From the NCBI GenBank assembly GCA_019787685.1, contig JAHNUO010000019.1, forward strand, positions 496,001-560,000: DNA of 64,000 nt, written 5' to 3'. The notes beneath the pieces are model-generated. The model ran no database searches and had not been told where the DNA came from. It saw only the letters and a list, made by a program, of their open reading frames with translations. A program made the translations under genes and the position numbers. Every line of letters begins with the position of its first letter. Position 1 is the first letter of the stretch. The stretch comes from Chiua virens (lineage: Eukaryota; Basidiomycota; Agaricomycetes; Boletales; Boletaceae). Of this stretch, positions 24,513 to 38,596 are shown one piece after another.

Positions 24513-27500
24513 TCATATTTGCAAGTTTCTAAATACTTCATTCCAAACAACATTTGTAACTTTGGTAGATTGGTGATTGTCTGGATCAGAAGGAAAGAGA
24601 ACTTTGATGTTTCTGGGATGAGTACAACGTGAAAGAGCAACATAGAGTTGACCATGAGAGAAAACAGGAGAAATCAAATTGAGACCAACATGGTTGAGAG
24701 ATTGACCTTGAGATTTGTTGATGGTCATTGAATAGGCCAAATGAACAGGAAATTGCAAGCGACGAAAAGGAACAGGAGAGTCTTCAAGACCACTATCCAA
24801 AGCCATGCGAGGGATGAAGACAACATTGTCATTGTGATTGGCACCCAATATGCGACACTCCAAAATGCGGCGAGTGGATCTGATGAGTCTCAAGCGAGTA
24901 CCATTGTAGAGACCATGAATGGGATCCAGATTGCGCAACAACATGAGAGGGGCACCTTCCTTGAGCTCCAGGTTGTGAAGGGGAAAACCTGAGGGATTGA
25001 AGGTATGGAGAACTTCTGGCTGGACATAGTCATATTCTGTGTCAGTGACAGAGTCAGCACTGAGATAAGTCAACTTCTGGTCAGGTGCCACTGAGTTGAG
25101 GATGGTAGAGTTGATGTCATGGACCTGGACATTCCTAGGAGCAAGAATGGTACGATCCAAAAAGTACTGATCAGGCAATGGCTGGTCTCTGGCCAGGAGC
25201 TGAGAGTAGATGGCATCAATGAGGGACTGCAAGTCATCACCAGAGCGCATGTGTTGAGGAAGGATGAGATCACCATCAGTGATGCCAATTTGAAGAAGCT
25301 GTTGTGCCCATTGATCAGATTCAGGATCATGGCCAAGACGCATATTTTGAAGGAGATAGTGAACAGTCATGTTGGCCCAGAGGTTGGAGTGTGTAAGAGT
25401 GGCAGGGACAATCTGTTCCCTTGAACCATGCTGAATGACAGGAAGAATTTGTCTAAAGTCCCCACTGAAGAGGACAGTGATACCTCCAAATGGCTGGTTT
25501 CTATTGAGAAGATCCTGAAGAGTACGATCCACAGACTCAACCACATGATGATGCTGAGCACCCACTTCATCCCAGATGATAAGAGATGTCTGCTCAAGAA
25601 GCTGGTGATTGAGATCATCCTTCTTGATGTTGCAAGTGCTCTGTTCATGGCAAGGAATGGGAATCTTGAAGTGTGAATGGGCAGTACGACCACCAGGGAG
25701 CAGAAGAGAAGCCAAGCCAGTGGATGCAACACAAAGGACAATCTGACCTCTTGCACGAACAGCAGAAGCAATGAGCTTGGCCAGATAGGTCTTGCCACAA
25801 CCACCACCACTATGAATGAACATCATGGATCCAGTGGAGTTGATGACACTGTTCATGACTGCATCATAGAGAGCTCTCTGTTGAGGATTCAAGGTAGGGA
25901 GACCTCTGTCCACAAAGGCTTGCTGTTCCTGTCTGTCATATGCTCTCTGCTCATTGATGAGTTGGTTACCCTGGAATTCCTCCCAAATGTGCTGTGGTCT
26001 AGGCATGGATGGATAGTCTTCCAAGCGTTTTCCATGTCTCCTGAGATCTTTGGCTATTAGATGCAAGCCATAATCAAAGACTTGGTCCTGGGTAGGGTCA
26101 GGAATGTTGAGAGTGTGGATGAGATAATGCTGTAAATCATCACAGAGGTTTTGCTTGAATGCCTCCCATAAGCGATCTGGGTCTACAGGAGAGCAATGGA
26201 CCAGGATGATGACAAACAAACGACGAAGTTGATAGCCCATGCTGAAATGAGCAGCCTCCTGAAGGCACAACAACCATTCTCTATCATCCTGCAAGAGACC
26301 ATGTGCACGACAGGCCTCTTTGAAAGATTCATGGAGATGGCCATTGAGAGTACGAAGATCTTCAAAAGAAGTAGCACCTATGAGAAGAAATGATGAACAT
26401 TGATCTATCTATGTACAATCAGTGAACTGACCTTTGACCACAGTGAGCAAAAGACGCAAATAGAAAGCCTCTCCAGCAGTGGCAGGAATGGAATACATTC
26501 TTCCAATGGCCTTGTATCTCTGACGAACCTTCCAAACACCATGACCTTTATGCCAGACAAACCTCTTAGGAAAGTCTTGGTAGAGGTAATCATGTGCTCC
26601 AGCAGCAATGAGATCAGGATCCTGGTTTGCCTTGAACCATCCAAGGAGCTGAGTGTCCTTTGCATTGTTGAGAACATCCTGCAAAGCAGCAGCAGCCTGA
26701 AAGACAATATTCTGATGACCTGGGAGATGGACAGAAAGACGATAGATGGCTGGCCATTCCATGTGCATGGGGAACTCAAAGATATTATGACAGGCCTGAG
26801 TGGAGGAGATGTATCTGGCATCAAGATAAGAACGAATCTCATCATGGCCTTCTGTCTGAATAGTAGCACGGTCTGGACCCTTGTAGATGTACTTGTGAAT
26901 ATATTTGACAGCCTTGATAGAGCCACAGACTTCCAGATTGATGTGACAATCAAATTCAACTACCAACTCCCTTGGATGAGGGACCACATGTCTGTTGTCA
27001 AAGGTGTCCTCTCTCTTTTGAATGGTCCTGCCATTTTCAGGGCGAGCATAGTCAGGATAGCCATCCTCTTTTATGACAGTGACAGGAGTGAATGGCTTGG
27101 GAAAGCGCTTTTTGCAGACATTGTTCTCAATACACCTCTGAGGAGAGCAAGGACCATGAAGCATGACTCTGGAGATGGCAGCATGAAGTTGGGGATAAAG
27201 CTGAGGATCTGGAATCTGAGCAGAGATAATGGCATCCACTTGTTCTGCAACACGAATCTTGTCTGGCTCCTCCAAGAAGATCAAGAGGTGCATGTGAGGC
27301 AGACCACGTTTTTGATACTCGATGGTGTAGACAAAGCCTGCCACTGTACCAAAGTAGCCACCACGAATTTTCTTAAGCAAGGCTTGCTGTTTGGCATGAA
27401 AGACCCTTGTGACCAGATCAGGCCTATCCACAGCACTTTGACCTATTGTGATGATCAGATGATGATCAGACATGATAAGCATAAAAACAAACCTGGAAGC

Positions 27501-30064
27501 AAATTCTGAGTGATTTCTGGCCAGGATCCATTGGCAGTCATGGTGAGAAAGAGGTCAGGCTTTCTATATTCACGACAGATGGCCAAAGAGTCCTGAAGGA
27601 GCTGTTGCATATATCGAGGACCACCCTTGTGAGTGGAGGGCAGAAGGACACGACCGACCTGAGCCATGTCCTGGACACCATCCTGAGCCAAACGGTCTTG
27701 CAAACCCTGATAGAGATCGGCCCTGAGTCTTGTCTGATTGTTGGCAGCCCAAGTGAGGTTACACTGATCGATAGAAGCCCAACCATCACAGATCAACTGC
27801 TGAAAGAGTCTGCCACCCTTGAAGAGATTGGGTGGTTCTATTCCTGGTGGACGAACATGAAGTCTGTAAGCATACCACAGCAACTGGGTGACCTTCTTGG
27901 AGCGATGAGGATGACCATGACGAACATCTTGGAGTGGAATGTTCAAATGCCAGCCTTCCTCACCATGTGGAAAGAAGAGAACATAGTGGAGTGGAAGATA
28001 GGATGGATGGAGATTGCTGATGCGATGCAGGCCACCACCTTGAAGACGAAGGACAATATCACGATCCACTCTTGTGTTCTGTTCACCATCACCAGGGACA
28101 ATGGCAGCTATCTCATCCACAGTTGGCAGATTGTATCTTCTACCATCATTGTTCTGCTGCAGATGAAGCCTCATGCGTACATTGGTGTGCTCCTCTGCAG
28201 GCTTTGCCTACATAGAACCAATAATCAGATTGTGTGACTCAAAAAGAATGATAAAGTTAAACTAACCCTCATAATTTCATAGGCCTGCTTGTAGAGTGGA
28301 GCATAAGGATGAATGTCCCTCAGAGTAGTATGCAAGTCCAATAAGATTGCAGGATCCAATTGGGGATTGCCTTGGACACGCCTGTCAGTTGCCTCCTGTG
28401 GATCATAGATGTAGAGCTGAGCAAATGAGGGCTGAAGACCTTCTGGTGGGATAAGGGCACCCATGAGGTGATGGAGTGTACCATGAATACGAAAGGATGA
28501 AGGACCAGAACCTTGGATGGCTTGGTTGTCGACATCCACACCCACAGAAGTAAAAGCCAAAGTATTGTTATATTGGCGTATCTTTCTCTTGAACTCTCTA
28601 TTATCCTGAGGGTCATTAAAGAGCTGCTGAAGGACATGTGGCCATTGTTGAACAGGGGGAAGATTGACCTGGCCTTGAAGACAGCAGATGCCAAAGCGAG
28701 GATTATGAATGCCAGAGTTTGTAAGCTTTTCTGAGATGAAGTGGAGAGCATGGCAATTTGGACATTGAATGTTCATGGGACCCAAAGAATGGATTTGGAC
28801 AGGCTCAGTATATGGTCTCCCACCAGGAGGGACAGGATAGAGTGGTTGAGGATCAATAGAATCATGAGAGCTGCTAGAGCCAGAGTCATCAGGATCAGGA
28901 TTGGGTGGTTGAGGGACATCTTCAGAGGACTCAGAATCAGAATCAGATGGATCAGAATTGTGAGGATTGGGTGGTGGTGGTGGTAATGGTAGTGGTAGTG
29001 GTTGACTTGGTGATGAATGCCTGGATCCAGATAATATGGAAGAAGAAGAGCCAGGACTACTTGGAGGTGAAACAGAAGGGCCTGGAGCTGAATTAGATCT
29101 ATACAGTCAAAGATCAGATCAGATACATATTGATCAATACAGTCAATTAAGACATGCCTTTGTCTTTGCTGGTCTTGCTCATATTGTTCTGCAGACCTTT
29201 GACTATGTTCACTCAAAGCTTCAGAGAGAAGCCTCTGTGACAGCTGTCTGACTTGGTCCATGTGTATCTCCTCCTGAGTTTGTCTTTCATGGATCTCCTG
29301 ATGTAAATTCAGCTGTTGTACCTCTGAACGATGCTGATGCTCTAGTTCTTCATGTTGTTGCAATTGAATTCGTAGTGCCTGAAGATGATGTTGATGTTCT
29401 TGCTCCTGCCATTGCTGTTGTACTCTCAAAGCATGCAGGTGCTGCTGTTCCTGCTCCTGCCATTGCTGGTGTGCTCTAAGAGCATGGAGACGCTGCTGTT
29501 CCTGCTCCTGCCATTGTTGCTGTGCTCTCAGAGCATACAGACGCTGTTGTTCCTGCTCCTGCCATTGTTGCTGTGCTCTCAGAGCATACAGACGCTGTTG
29601 TTCCTGCTCCTCCCATTGCTGTTGCTGCTGCTGTTGTTGTTGTTGTTGATCAGTAGCATCTTGAAAGTTGATGATATGCTGATACATTTGATAGTTTGAC
29701 ATAGGAACAGCCATGGAGACAGGAACAGAAGGAGCAAGAATAGGCAAAGGGGGAGGGGCCTGAGGGACAGGATCATTGTTGACTCGACGCTGTCTGTGCT
29801 GGCGACGTTGCTGGTGATCATGGTTAAAACCGGCTAGCAATTGAGCAGTGTAATCAATATGCTCAGGAGGGTTTGGATAGCCTATAGATGGTCCTGCTGG
29901 AACATAAGGCTGACGACGGGCTGGTGGAGAGCCCAGAATACGCTGATCACGCTCAGATTGGCGAGCAGCATTCTGAGCACGCTGAGGAGAAGTGGGGGGG
30001 GATGGCCTGCATCAAAACATTAGAGTCAGCCATAGTGACAGCAATCACAGAATCAAACATACAT
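24513..30064 (-). CDS. Helitron Rep-helicase (unit 2)
   Basis: Six exons: 30064-30063, 30006-29158, 29098-28267, 28207-27493, 27442-26432 and 26377-24513. They total 5274 nt, 1757 residues. The domain order is as in unit 1: Gln-rich N-terminus, CPNCHALHF region, Rep HUH motif (GLPHMHLLIFL, His849/851), tyrosine pair (YIHKYIYKG, Tyr980/984), and helicase with GGGCGKT at 1327-1333, IIWDE, FSGDFRQILPVI and YVALSRCTHP. The N-terminal region contains five tandem copies of a 17-residue unit of the type QQWQEQEQQRLYALRAQ (51 bp each). The intron after 29158 uses a GC donor (AAG^GCATGT), where unit 1 has GT. The start is again split AT^G, giving MPSPPTSPQRAQ. The motif VGAQHHH replaces the AASQHRH of unit 1 after Walker B. 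No stop or frameshift was seen. Confidence 0.9.
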
Positions 30065-30215
30065 GATATTCTGAAAACAAACAAAGAGGAGTTATAAAAG
30101 AGAAACCAAAGAGGTCTTGCTGTCTTCTTCGAGTGGGTCTCCAGTCAATAGCCACTCTATCTGGACGATACCCTCGCTTACGCAGAACTACTCTTTAACG
30201 CAGAGTATTACGATG

Positions 30216-30223
30216 TGACGTCA
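30216..30223. promoter_or_regulatory. TGACGTCA palindrome upstream of the unit 2 gene
   Basis: A perfect ATF/CREB-type site about 150 bp upstream of the modelled start of the unit 2 Rep-helicase. The sequence is certain; a role in transcription is only a guess. Confidence 0.25.
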
Positions 30224-31014
30224 CAGGTAAATCACACGAACCTGGGGACCAGATATATCGTCTATCCCTAAATGTAGTGGCTTGACGTCCCACTAAACCG
30301 CCCCTTGTGCACTATGGGGAACAGCAACGTTATCCTTGTTTATGACGGCGGACAACCGTATGTGCAGACGTGGCTATAGAGTGTCTTTCTCTGGTTATCA
30401 CGTGACCAACGGGCAAAGTGCTAGTGCCAATCTCCTTAACCCTGGAGTCCGGGTATGATACAATCACTACATTCATATTCATATTCAAAAAGATAGCATT
30501 CATTGATGAGATCATGGCTTGAAACACTCACCAAACACTCAGGATTGGCAAAGCAAGCCTTGCCAAGCAAGATCTGTGTGAAAAAACAAACAAAAGTGAC
30601 ATGAAGTGACACACTCACCAGAAGCAGGGAACACAAATAGGGAAAATCCAGGCCAAAAAGGCCTTATCAGTGAAGATCTATAGTGATAAGATCGCAATTT
30701 TGAAGGGATTATGGATGGAAGCTGACCTCTGTTGGGTATCCCAGGCAATTCCAGCAAAGAGTGATTTTTGGTGATTTTTTGGTGATTTTTTGGTGATTTT
30801 TGGTGATTTATTGGTGGAGATATGGTGATGATGATGATGAGGGACAGAGTCGAAGAGACGAAGAGGCGAGAAAGCAAAGGGACAGCCCAAAAAGGCAAGC
30901 ACGTGGCATTTAGCGACCGAAGCGAGCGACGCGCACAGCCGAGCGAGGAGCGAGACAGCCGAAATAGGCGTCGGGTACGACTCTCCCACGACCCGTTCTC
31001 CGTTAACTTATTGA

Positions 31015-33327
31015 CGAGGCGTTTCACCCGAGTCGTTGCCTCGTAAGGTTAAATTTTTTGGGTTTGTAAATAGTGGAGTGTCTGAGTCAAGGGAAATTAT
31101 GAGCAAGGTTTGATTTTATTTGAGTATTCAAGTATGTACAACATTCAAATGTAGACTCAAGTAGTCAAATTTATGATCAACAGCAAAACAAAGATACCAG
31201 AGTGAAATTAAAATCCAGGAAGGGTTGAGGGAAGTGGGATAACTGGGACATGTTGTGGCAGTCTCATGTCAATGCAAAGGTGGGAATAGGACCTAAATAG
31301 AGTCAGTAGAGTGGGCACCAAGGGGCAAATCAACCGGTTGTGAAACGAACGTACCACATTGAAATTGAGATATAAAGGGGGATAGGGGCAAGAGGAGTGG
31401 AGATGTCGGGGCTGTTTGATGTCGATATAGAGGTGGGAATGGTGGCTAAATAGACTAAATTGAGTGAGTATGAATCGATGAATCGATCGACAGCGAAACG
31501 AACATACCAAAATGAAATCAAGATCCAGGGAGGATCGAGGCAACTGGGGAGACTGGGATGGATTGGGGCCATTTCGGGTGGAAGTAAAAGCGGGACTGGT
31601 ACCTAAATGGACCCAATGGAGTGAGTACAAAGGGGCGAATCATTCAGTAGTGAAACGAACGTACCACAGTGAATTGAGTTGCAAGGAGGGTCGAGGCAAG
31701 TGGGGCGACTTGGGGCATGTCGAGGCCGTTTTGTGCAGATGTAAGGGCGAGGATAGCACCTACATATACTCAATGGAATGAGTACTGAGCGCTGAAACGA
31801 TCGGGGGTGAAACGAACGCACCACAGTGAATTTGAGGTCCAAGGGGGGTCAAGGCATGTAGGGTAACCGGGGCGTGCTGGGGCCGTTTCGGGTCGACATA
31901 AAGGCATGAATGGGACCTAAATGGATGTAGTAAAGTGTGTCCCAAGCGGCGAATCAACCGGTCATGAAACGAACGTACCACATTGATATTTCAGTCCAAG
32001 GGGGAGGGGAGGCAAGGGGAGCGACTGGGACATGTCGGGGGTGTTTCGAGTCGATTTAAAGGCAGGAATGGCACCTAAATAGACTCAGTAGAGTGGGCCC
32101 CAAGCGGGAAATCAATTGGTCGCGAAATGAACGTACCACATTGGAATTAAGGTCCATGGGGGGAGGGGAGGCAAGAGGAGTGGCTGGGACTTGTCGGGGC
32201 CATTTGAAGTCGATGTAAAGATAGGAATGGTGGCTAAATAGACTAAATGTAGTGGATACGAAGCAACGAATCGATCGACGGCAAAACGAACGTACCAAAG
32301 CGACAATAAGATCTAGGGAGGGTCGAGGCAAGTGGGGTGACCGGGATGCGTCGAGGCTGTTTCGGGTCGATGTAAAGGTGTGAATGGGACCTAAATATTC
32401 TCAATGGAGTGGGTACCAAGTGGTGAAACAATCGGTGGTGAAACGAACGCACCACACTGAATTTGAGGTCCAAGGGGGGTCAAGGCATGTAAGATAACCG
32501 GGACGTGCCGGGGCTGTTTCGGGTCGACATAAAGGCGTGAATGGCACCTAAATAGACATAATAGAGTGTGCCCCAAGCGGCGAATCAACCAGTCGTGAAA
32601 CGAACGTACCACATTGAAATTTCAGTCCAAGGGGGAGGGGAGGCAAGGGGAGCGACTGGGACATGTCGGGGGTGTTTCGGGTCGATGTAAAGGTAGGAAT
32701 GGTGGCTAAATAGACTAAATGTAGTGAATATGAAGCGACGAATCGATCGACGGCAAAACGAACGTACCAGAGCGAAAATAAGATCTAGGGAGGGTCAAGG
32801 CAAGTGGGGTGACCGGGATGTATTGGGGCTGTTTCAGGTGGATGTAAAGGTGGGAATGGGACCTAAATATGCTCAATGGAGTGAGTACCAAGTGGTGAAA
32901 CGATCGGTGGTGAAACGAACGCACCACACTGAATTTGAGGTCCAGGGGGGTCAAGGCAAGTGGGGTAACCGGGATGTGTCGGGGCCATTTCGGGTCGATG
33001 TAAAGTTGGGAATGGCACCTGGATACACTCAATGGAGCATGTACAAAGCGACGAAACAAACAGCGACGAAACGGACGTACCAGAGAGAATTTGAGGTGCA
33101 AAAGGCGAGGTCGAATCGAAAGCGAAGGGACAGCCCAAAAAGGCAAGCACGTGGCATTTAGCGACTGAAGCGAGCGACCCGAGCGAAGCGACCGACGCGA
33201 CTGATGCGACCGACGCGACCGACGCGACTGAAGCGCACAGCCGAGCGAGGAGCGAGACAGGCGAAACAGGCGTCGGAAATCGTCGTCGTGAGTCGCTCCC
33301 ACACCCCGTTCTCCGTTAACTTATTGA
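31015..33327 (-). mobile_element. Helitron unit 3, non-autonomous (2313 bp)
   Basis: Shares both ends with units 1 and 2 but has no Rep or helicase. The interior is about twelve diverged copies of a ~157-bp repeat; the 'cctaaat' or 'gctaaat' position recurs at about 31290, 31445, 31601, 31760, 31917, 32075, 32232 and onward. Near the right end is a 9-bp array of GCGACCGAC/GCGACTGAA units followed by 'cacagccgagcgaggagcg'. ORFs in this unit are by-products of the repeat. Confidence 0.85.
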
Positions 33328-36022
33328 CGAGGTGTTTCACCCGAGTCGTTGCCTCGTGAGGCTAGTTTTTTTGGGTTTGTAAAGTTTGAGTAGGTAGTGA
33401 ATTCAAGTTGTCTGAGTCAAGGTAAATTATGAGCAAGGTTTTATTTTATGAGTATTCAAGTATGTACAACATTCAATGTAGACTCAAGTAGTCAAATTTA
33501 CAATGGCAAAACAAACATACCAGAGTGAAATTAAAATCCAGGAAGAGTTGAGGGAAGTGGGATAACTGGGACATGTTGCAGCAGTCTCGGGTTGATGTAA
33601 AGGCAGGAATAGGACCTAAATAGAGTAAGTAGAGTGGGCACCAAGGGGCAAATCAACCAGTCACGAAACAAATGTACCACATTGATATTGAGACACAAAG
33701 GGGGATGGAGGCAAGAGGAATGACTGGGAGATGTTGGGGCTGTTTGATGAAATGGAGTGAGCATGATCGACGAACTGATCGACAACGAAACAAACATACC
33801 AAAATGAAATTAAGATCTAGGGAGGATTGAGGCAACTGGGGAGACTGGGATGGATTGGGGCCATTTCGGGTGGAAGTAAAAGTGGGACTGGTACTTAAAT
33901 GAACCCAACGGAGTGAGTACAAAGCAGCGAATGATTCAGTAGTGAAACGAACGTACCACAGTGAATTTGAGGTCCAAGGGGGGTCGAGGCAAGTGGGGCG
34001 GCTTGGTACATGTCGAGGCCGTTTTGCGCAGATGTAAGGGCGAGAATGGCACCCAAATACACTCAATGGAATGAGTACTGAGCGCTGAAACGATCGGGGG
34101 CGAAACGAACGTACCACAGTGAATTTGAGGTTCAAGGGGGGTCAAGGGATGTAGGGTAACCGGGGCGTGCCGGGGCCGTTTCGGGTCGACATAAAGATAT
34201 GAATGGGACCTAAATAGACGTAGTAAAGTGTGCCCCAAGCGGCGAATGAACCGGTTGTGAAACGAACGTACCACATTGAAATTTCAGTCCAAGGGGGAGG
34301 GGAGGCAAGGGGAGCGACTGGGACATGTCGGGGGTGTTTCGGGTCGACGTAAAGGCATGAATGGGACCTAAATAGACGTAGTAAAGTGTGCCCCAAGCGG
34401 CGAATGAACCGGTTGTGAAACGAACGTACCACATTGATATTTCAGTCCAAGGGGGGAGGGGAGGCAAGGGGAGCGACTGGGACATGTCGGGGGTGTTTCG
34501 GGTCGACGTAAAGGCATGAATGGGACCTAAATAGACGTAGTAAAGTGTGCCCCAAGCGGCGAATGAACCGGTTGTGAAACGAACGTACCACATTGATATT
34601 TCAGTCCAAGGGGGGAGGGGAGGCAAGGGGAGCGACTGGGACATGTCGGGGGTGTTTCGGGTCGACGTAAAGGCAGGCATGGCACCTAAATAGACTCAGT
34701 AGAGTGGTCCCCAAGCGGGAAATCAATTGGTCGCGAAATGAACGTACCACATTGAAATTTCAGTCTAAGGGGGGAGGGGAGGGAAGAGGAGCGGCTGGGA
34801 CTTGTCGGGGCCATTTGAAGTCGATATAAAGGTAGGAATGGTGGCTAAATAGACTAAATGTAGTGAATACGAAGCGACGAATCGATCGACGGCAAACCGA
34901 ACGTACCAGAGCGACAATAAGATCTAGGGAGGGTCGAGGCAAGTGGGGTGACCGGGATGCGTCGGGGCTGTTTCGGGTGGATATAAATGTGGGAATGGGA
35001 CCTAAATATGCTCAATGGAGTGAGTACCAAGTGGTGAAACGATCGGTGGTGAAACGAACGCACCACACTGAATTTGAGGTCCAAGGGGGGTCAAGGCATG
35101 TAAGATAACCGGGATGTGCCAGGGCTGTTTCGGGTCGACATAAAGGCGTGAATGGCACCTAAATAGACGTAATAGAGTGTGCCCCAAGCGGCGAATGAAC
35201 CGGTCGTGAAACGAACGTACCACAATGATATTTCAGTCCAAGGGGGGAGGGGAGGCAAGGGGAGCGAGTGGGACATGTCGGGGGTGTTTCGGGTCGACAT
35301 AAAGGCGTGAATGGCACCTAAATAGATATAATAGAGTGTGCCCCAAGCAGCGAATCAACCGGTTGTGAAACGAACGTACCACATTGAAATTTCAGTCCAA
35401 GGGGGAGGGGAAGCAAGGGGAGCGACTGAGACATGTCGGGGGTGTTTTGGGTCGATGTAAAGGTAGGAATGGTGGCTAAATAGACTAGATGTAGTGAATA
35501 TGAAGCGACGAATCGATCGACGGCATAACGAACGTACCAGAGCGAAAATAAGATCTAGGGGGGGTCAAGGCAAGTGGGGTGACCGGAATGTATTGGGGCT
35601 GTTTCAGGTCAATGTAAAGGTAAGAATAGCACCTAAATACACTCAAAAGAGTGAGTACGAAGCGACGAATCGATCGGCGATGAAACGGACGTACCAGAGC
35701 CAATTTGAGGTCGAAGGGGGGGGGGCTGAGGCAAGTGGTGTGACCGGGATGTGTCGGGGCCATTTCGGGTCGATGTAAAGTTGGGAATGGCACCTGGATA
35801 CACTCAATGGAGCATGTACCAAGCGACAAAACAAACAGCGACGAAACGGACGTACCAGAGAGAATTTGAGGTGCAAAAGGCGGGGTCAAGTCAAAGGGAC
35901 AGCCCAAAAAGGCAAGCACGTGGCATTTAGCGAGCGACGCGCACAGCCGAGCGAGGAGCGAGACAGCCGAAATAGGCGTCGGGTAGGTTTCTCCCACACC
36001 CCGTTCTCCGTTAACTTATTGA
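33328..36022 (-). mobile_element. Helitron unit 4, non-autonomous (2695 bp)
   Basis: Same ends; the left hairpin has one substitution (CGAGGTG), with no compensating change in the facing arm. The interior is the ~157-bp repeat, with a very clean stretch where 'ttcagtccaa' recurs at 34283, 34441 and 34600. About 500 bp (33947-34434) appears identical to unit 6 at an offset of 5289 bp. The 9-bp GCGACCGAC array is essentially absent. Confidence 0.85.
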
Positions 36023-38596
36023 CGAGGCGTTTCACCCGAGTCGTTGCCTCGTAAGGTTAATTTTTTTGGGTTTGTAAGGTTTGCTGAGTCAAGGTAAATT
36101 ATGAGCAAGGTTTTATTTTATTTGAGTATTCAAGTATGTACAAAATTCAAATGTAGACTCATGTAATTCAATTTATGATCAATGGTGAAACAAACATACC
36201 AGAGTAAAATCAGGAAGGGTCGAGGGAAGTGGGGTAACTGGGACATGTCACAGCAGTCTCGGGTTGATGTAAAGGTGGGAATAGGACCTAAATAGAGCAA
36301 GTAGAGTGGGCACAAAGGGGCAAATCAACCGGTCGCGAAACGAACGTACTGCATTGAAATTGAGACACAAAGGGGGTGGAGGCAAGAAGAGTGACTGGGA
36401 CATGTCGGGGCTGTTTGATGTCGATATAGAGGTGGGAATGGCGGCTAAATAGACTAAATGGAATGAGCATGAATCGATGAATCGATCGACAGCGAAACGA
36501 ATGTACCAAAATGAAATTAAGATCTAGGGAGGATCGAGGCAACTGGGGAGACTGGGATGGATCATGGCCATTTCGGGTCGAAGTGAAAGCGGGACTGGTA
36601 CCTAAATGGACCCAATGGAGTGAGTACAAAGCAGCGAATGATTCAGTAGTGAAACGAACTTACCACAGTGAATTTGAGGTCCAAGGGGGGTCGAGGCAAG
36701 TGGGGCAGCTTGGTACATGTCAAGGCCATTTTGGGCAAATGTAAGGGGAAGGGATAGCACCCAAATACACTCAATGGAATGAGTACTGAGCGCTGAAACG
36801 ATCGGGGGTGAAACGAACGCACCACAGTGAATTTGAGGTCCAAGGGGGGTCAAGGCATGTAGGGTAATGGGGGCGTGCCGGGGCCATTTCGGGACAACAT
36901 AAAGGCATGGATGGGACCTAAATGGACGTAGTAAAGTGTGCCCCAAGCAGCGAATCAACCGGTTGTGAAACGAACGTACCGCATTGATATTTCAGTCCAA
37001 GGGGGGAGGGGAGGCAAGGGGAGCGACTGGGACATGTCGGGGGTGTTTCGGGTCGACGTAAAGGCATGAATGGCACCTAAATAGACGTAGTAAAGTGTGC
37101 CCCAAGCGGCAAATCAACCGGTCGTGAAACGAACGTACCACATTGATATTTCAGTCCAAGGGGGGAGGGGAGGCAAGGGGAGCGACTGGGACATGTCGGG
37201 GGTGTTTCGGGTCGATGTAAAGGCAGGAATGGCACCTAAATAGACTCAGTAGAGTGGGCCCCAAGCAGGAAATCAATTTGCTGCGAAATGAACGTACCAC
37301 ATTGAAATTAAGGTCCAAGGGGGGAGGGGAGGCAAGAGGAGCGGCTGGGACGTGTCGGGGCCATTTCAAGTCGATGCAAAGGTAGGAATGGTGGCTAAAT
37401 AGACTAAATGTAGTGAATACGAAGCGACGAATCGATCGACGTCAAAACGAACGTACCAGAGCGACAATAAGATCTAGGGAGGGTCGAGGCAAGTGGGGTG
37501 AGCGGGATGCGTCGGGGCTGTTTCGGGTGGATGTAAAGGTGGGAATGGGACCTAAGTATGCTCAATGGAGTGAGTACCAAGTGGTGAAACGATCGGTGGT
37601 GAAACGAACGCACCACACTGAATTTGAGGTCCAAGGGGGGTCAAGGCATGTAAGATAACCAGGACATGCCGGGGCTGTTTTGGGTCGACATAAAGGCATG
37701 AATGGCACCTAAATAGACATAATAGAGTGTGCCCCAAGCGGCGAATCAACCGGTCGTGAAATGAACGTACCACAATGATATTTCAGTCCAAGGGGGGAGG
37801 GGAGGCAAGGGGAGCGACTGGGACATGTCGGGGGTGTTTCGGGTCGACATAAAGGCGTGAATGGCACCTAAATAGACATAATAGAGTGTGCCCCAAGCGG
37901 CGAATCAACCGGTTGTGAAACGAACATGCCACATTGATATTTCGGACCAAGGGGGAGGGGAGGCAAGGGGAGCGAGTGGGACATGTCGGGGGTGTTTCGG
38001 GTCGATGTAAAGGTAGGAATGGTGGCTAAATAGACTAAATGTAGTGAGTATGAAGCGACGAATCGATCGACGGCAAAACGAACGTACCAGAGCGAAAATA
38101 AGATCTAGGGAGGGTCAAGGCAAGTGGGGTGACCGGGATGTATTGGGGCTGTTTCGGGTCAATGTAAAGGTGGGAATGGGACCTAAATATGCTCAATGGA
38201 GTGAGTACCAAGTGGTGAAACGATCGGTGGTGAAACGAACGCACCACACTGAATTTGAGGTCCAGGGGGTCAAGGCAAGTGGGGTAACCAGGAGGGGTTG
38301 GGGCCATTTCGGGCCGACATAAAGATTGGAATGGGACCTAAATACACTGAATGGAGTGTGTACCGAGCGACGAAACAAACAGCGGCGAAACGGACGTACC
38401 AGAGAGAATTTGTCCAAAAGGTGAGGTCGAGTCGAAAGCGAAGGGACAGCCCAAAAAGGCAAGCACGTGGCATTTAGCGACTGAAGCGACTGACGCGACC
38501 GACGCGACCGAAGCGCACAGCCGAGCGAGGAGCGAGACAGCCGAAATAGGCGTCGGGTAAGACTCTCCCACGCCCCGTTCTCCGTTAACTTATTGA
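36023..38596 (-). mobile_element. Helitron unit 5, non-autonomous (2574 bp)
   Basis: Same ends, ~157-bp repeats inside, and a short 9-bp GCGACCGAC array near the right end. No protein gene. Confidence 0.85.

Larger units (their letters stand above)
24391..31014 (-). mobile_element. Helitron unit 2, autonomous (6624 bp)
   Basis: Second complete unit, same orientation as unit 1. Its gene (24513-30064) is similar to that of unit 1 along its whole length but differs in the N-terminal Gln-rich region and in exon structure. The right end carries the consensus 5' terminus (…ccgttctccgttaacttattga). A short 'tggtgatttttt' minisatellite sits at about 30763-30815. The 5' flank shares 'gcgaggagcgagacagccg' with units 3-7. 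Confidence 0.88.

Noticed and set aside
26400..27509. Long plus-strand ORF (369 residues) in Helitron unit 2, and a similar one at 19392-20267 in unit 1
   Set aside because: They are antisense to the conserved Rep exon. The sense strand carries the HUH and tyrosine motifs and splices in frame.
30678..31027. ORFs at the right end of Helitron unit 2 containing HHHHH/KSPKNHQK
   Set aside because: They are produced by the 'tggtgatttttt' minisatellite and the shared terminal sequence.
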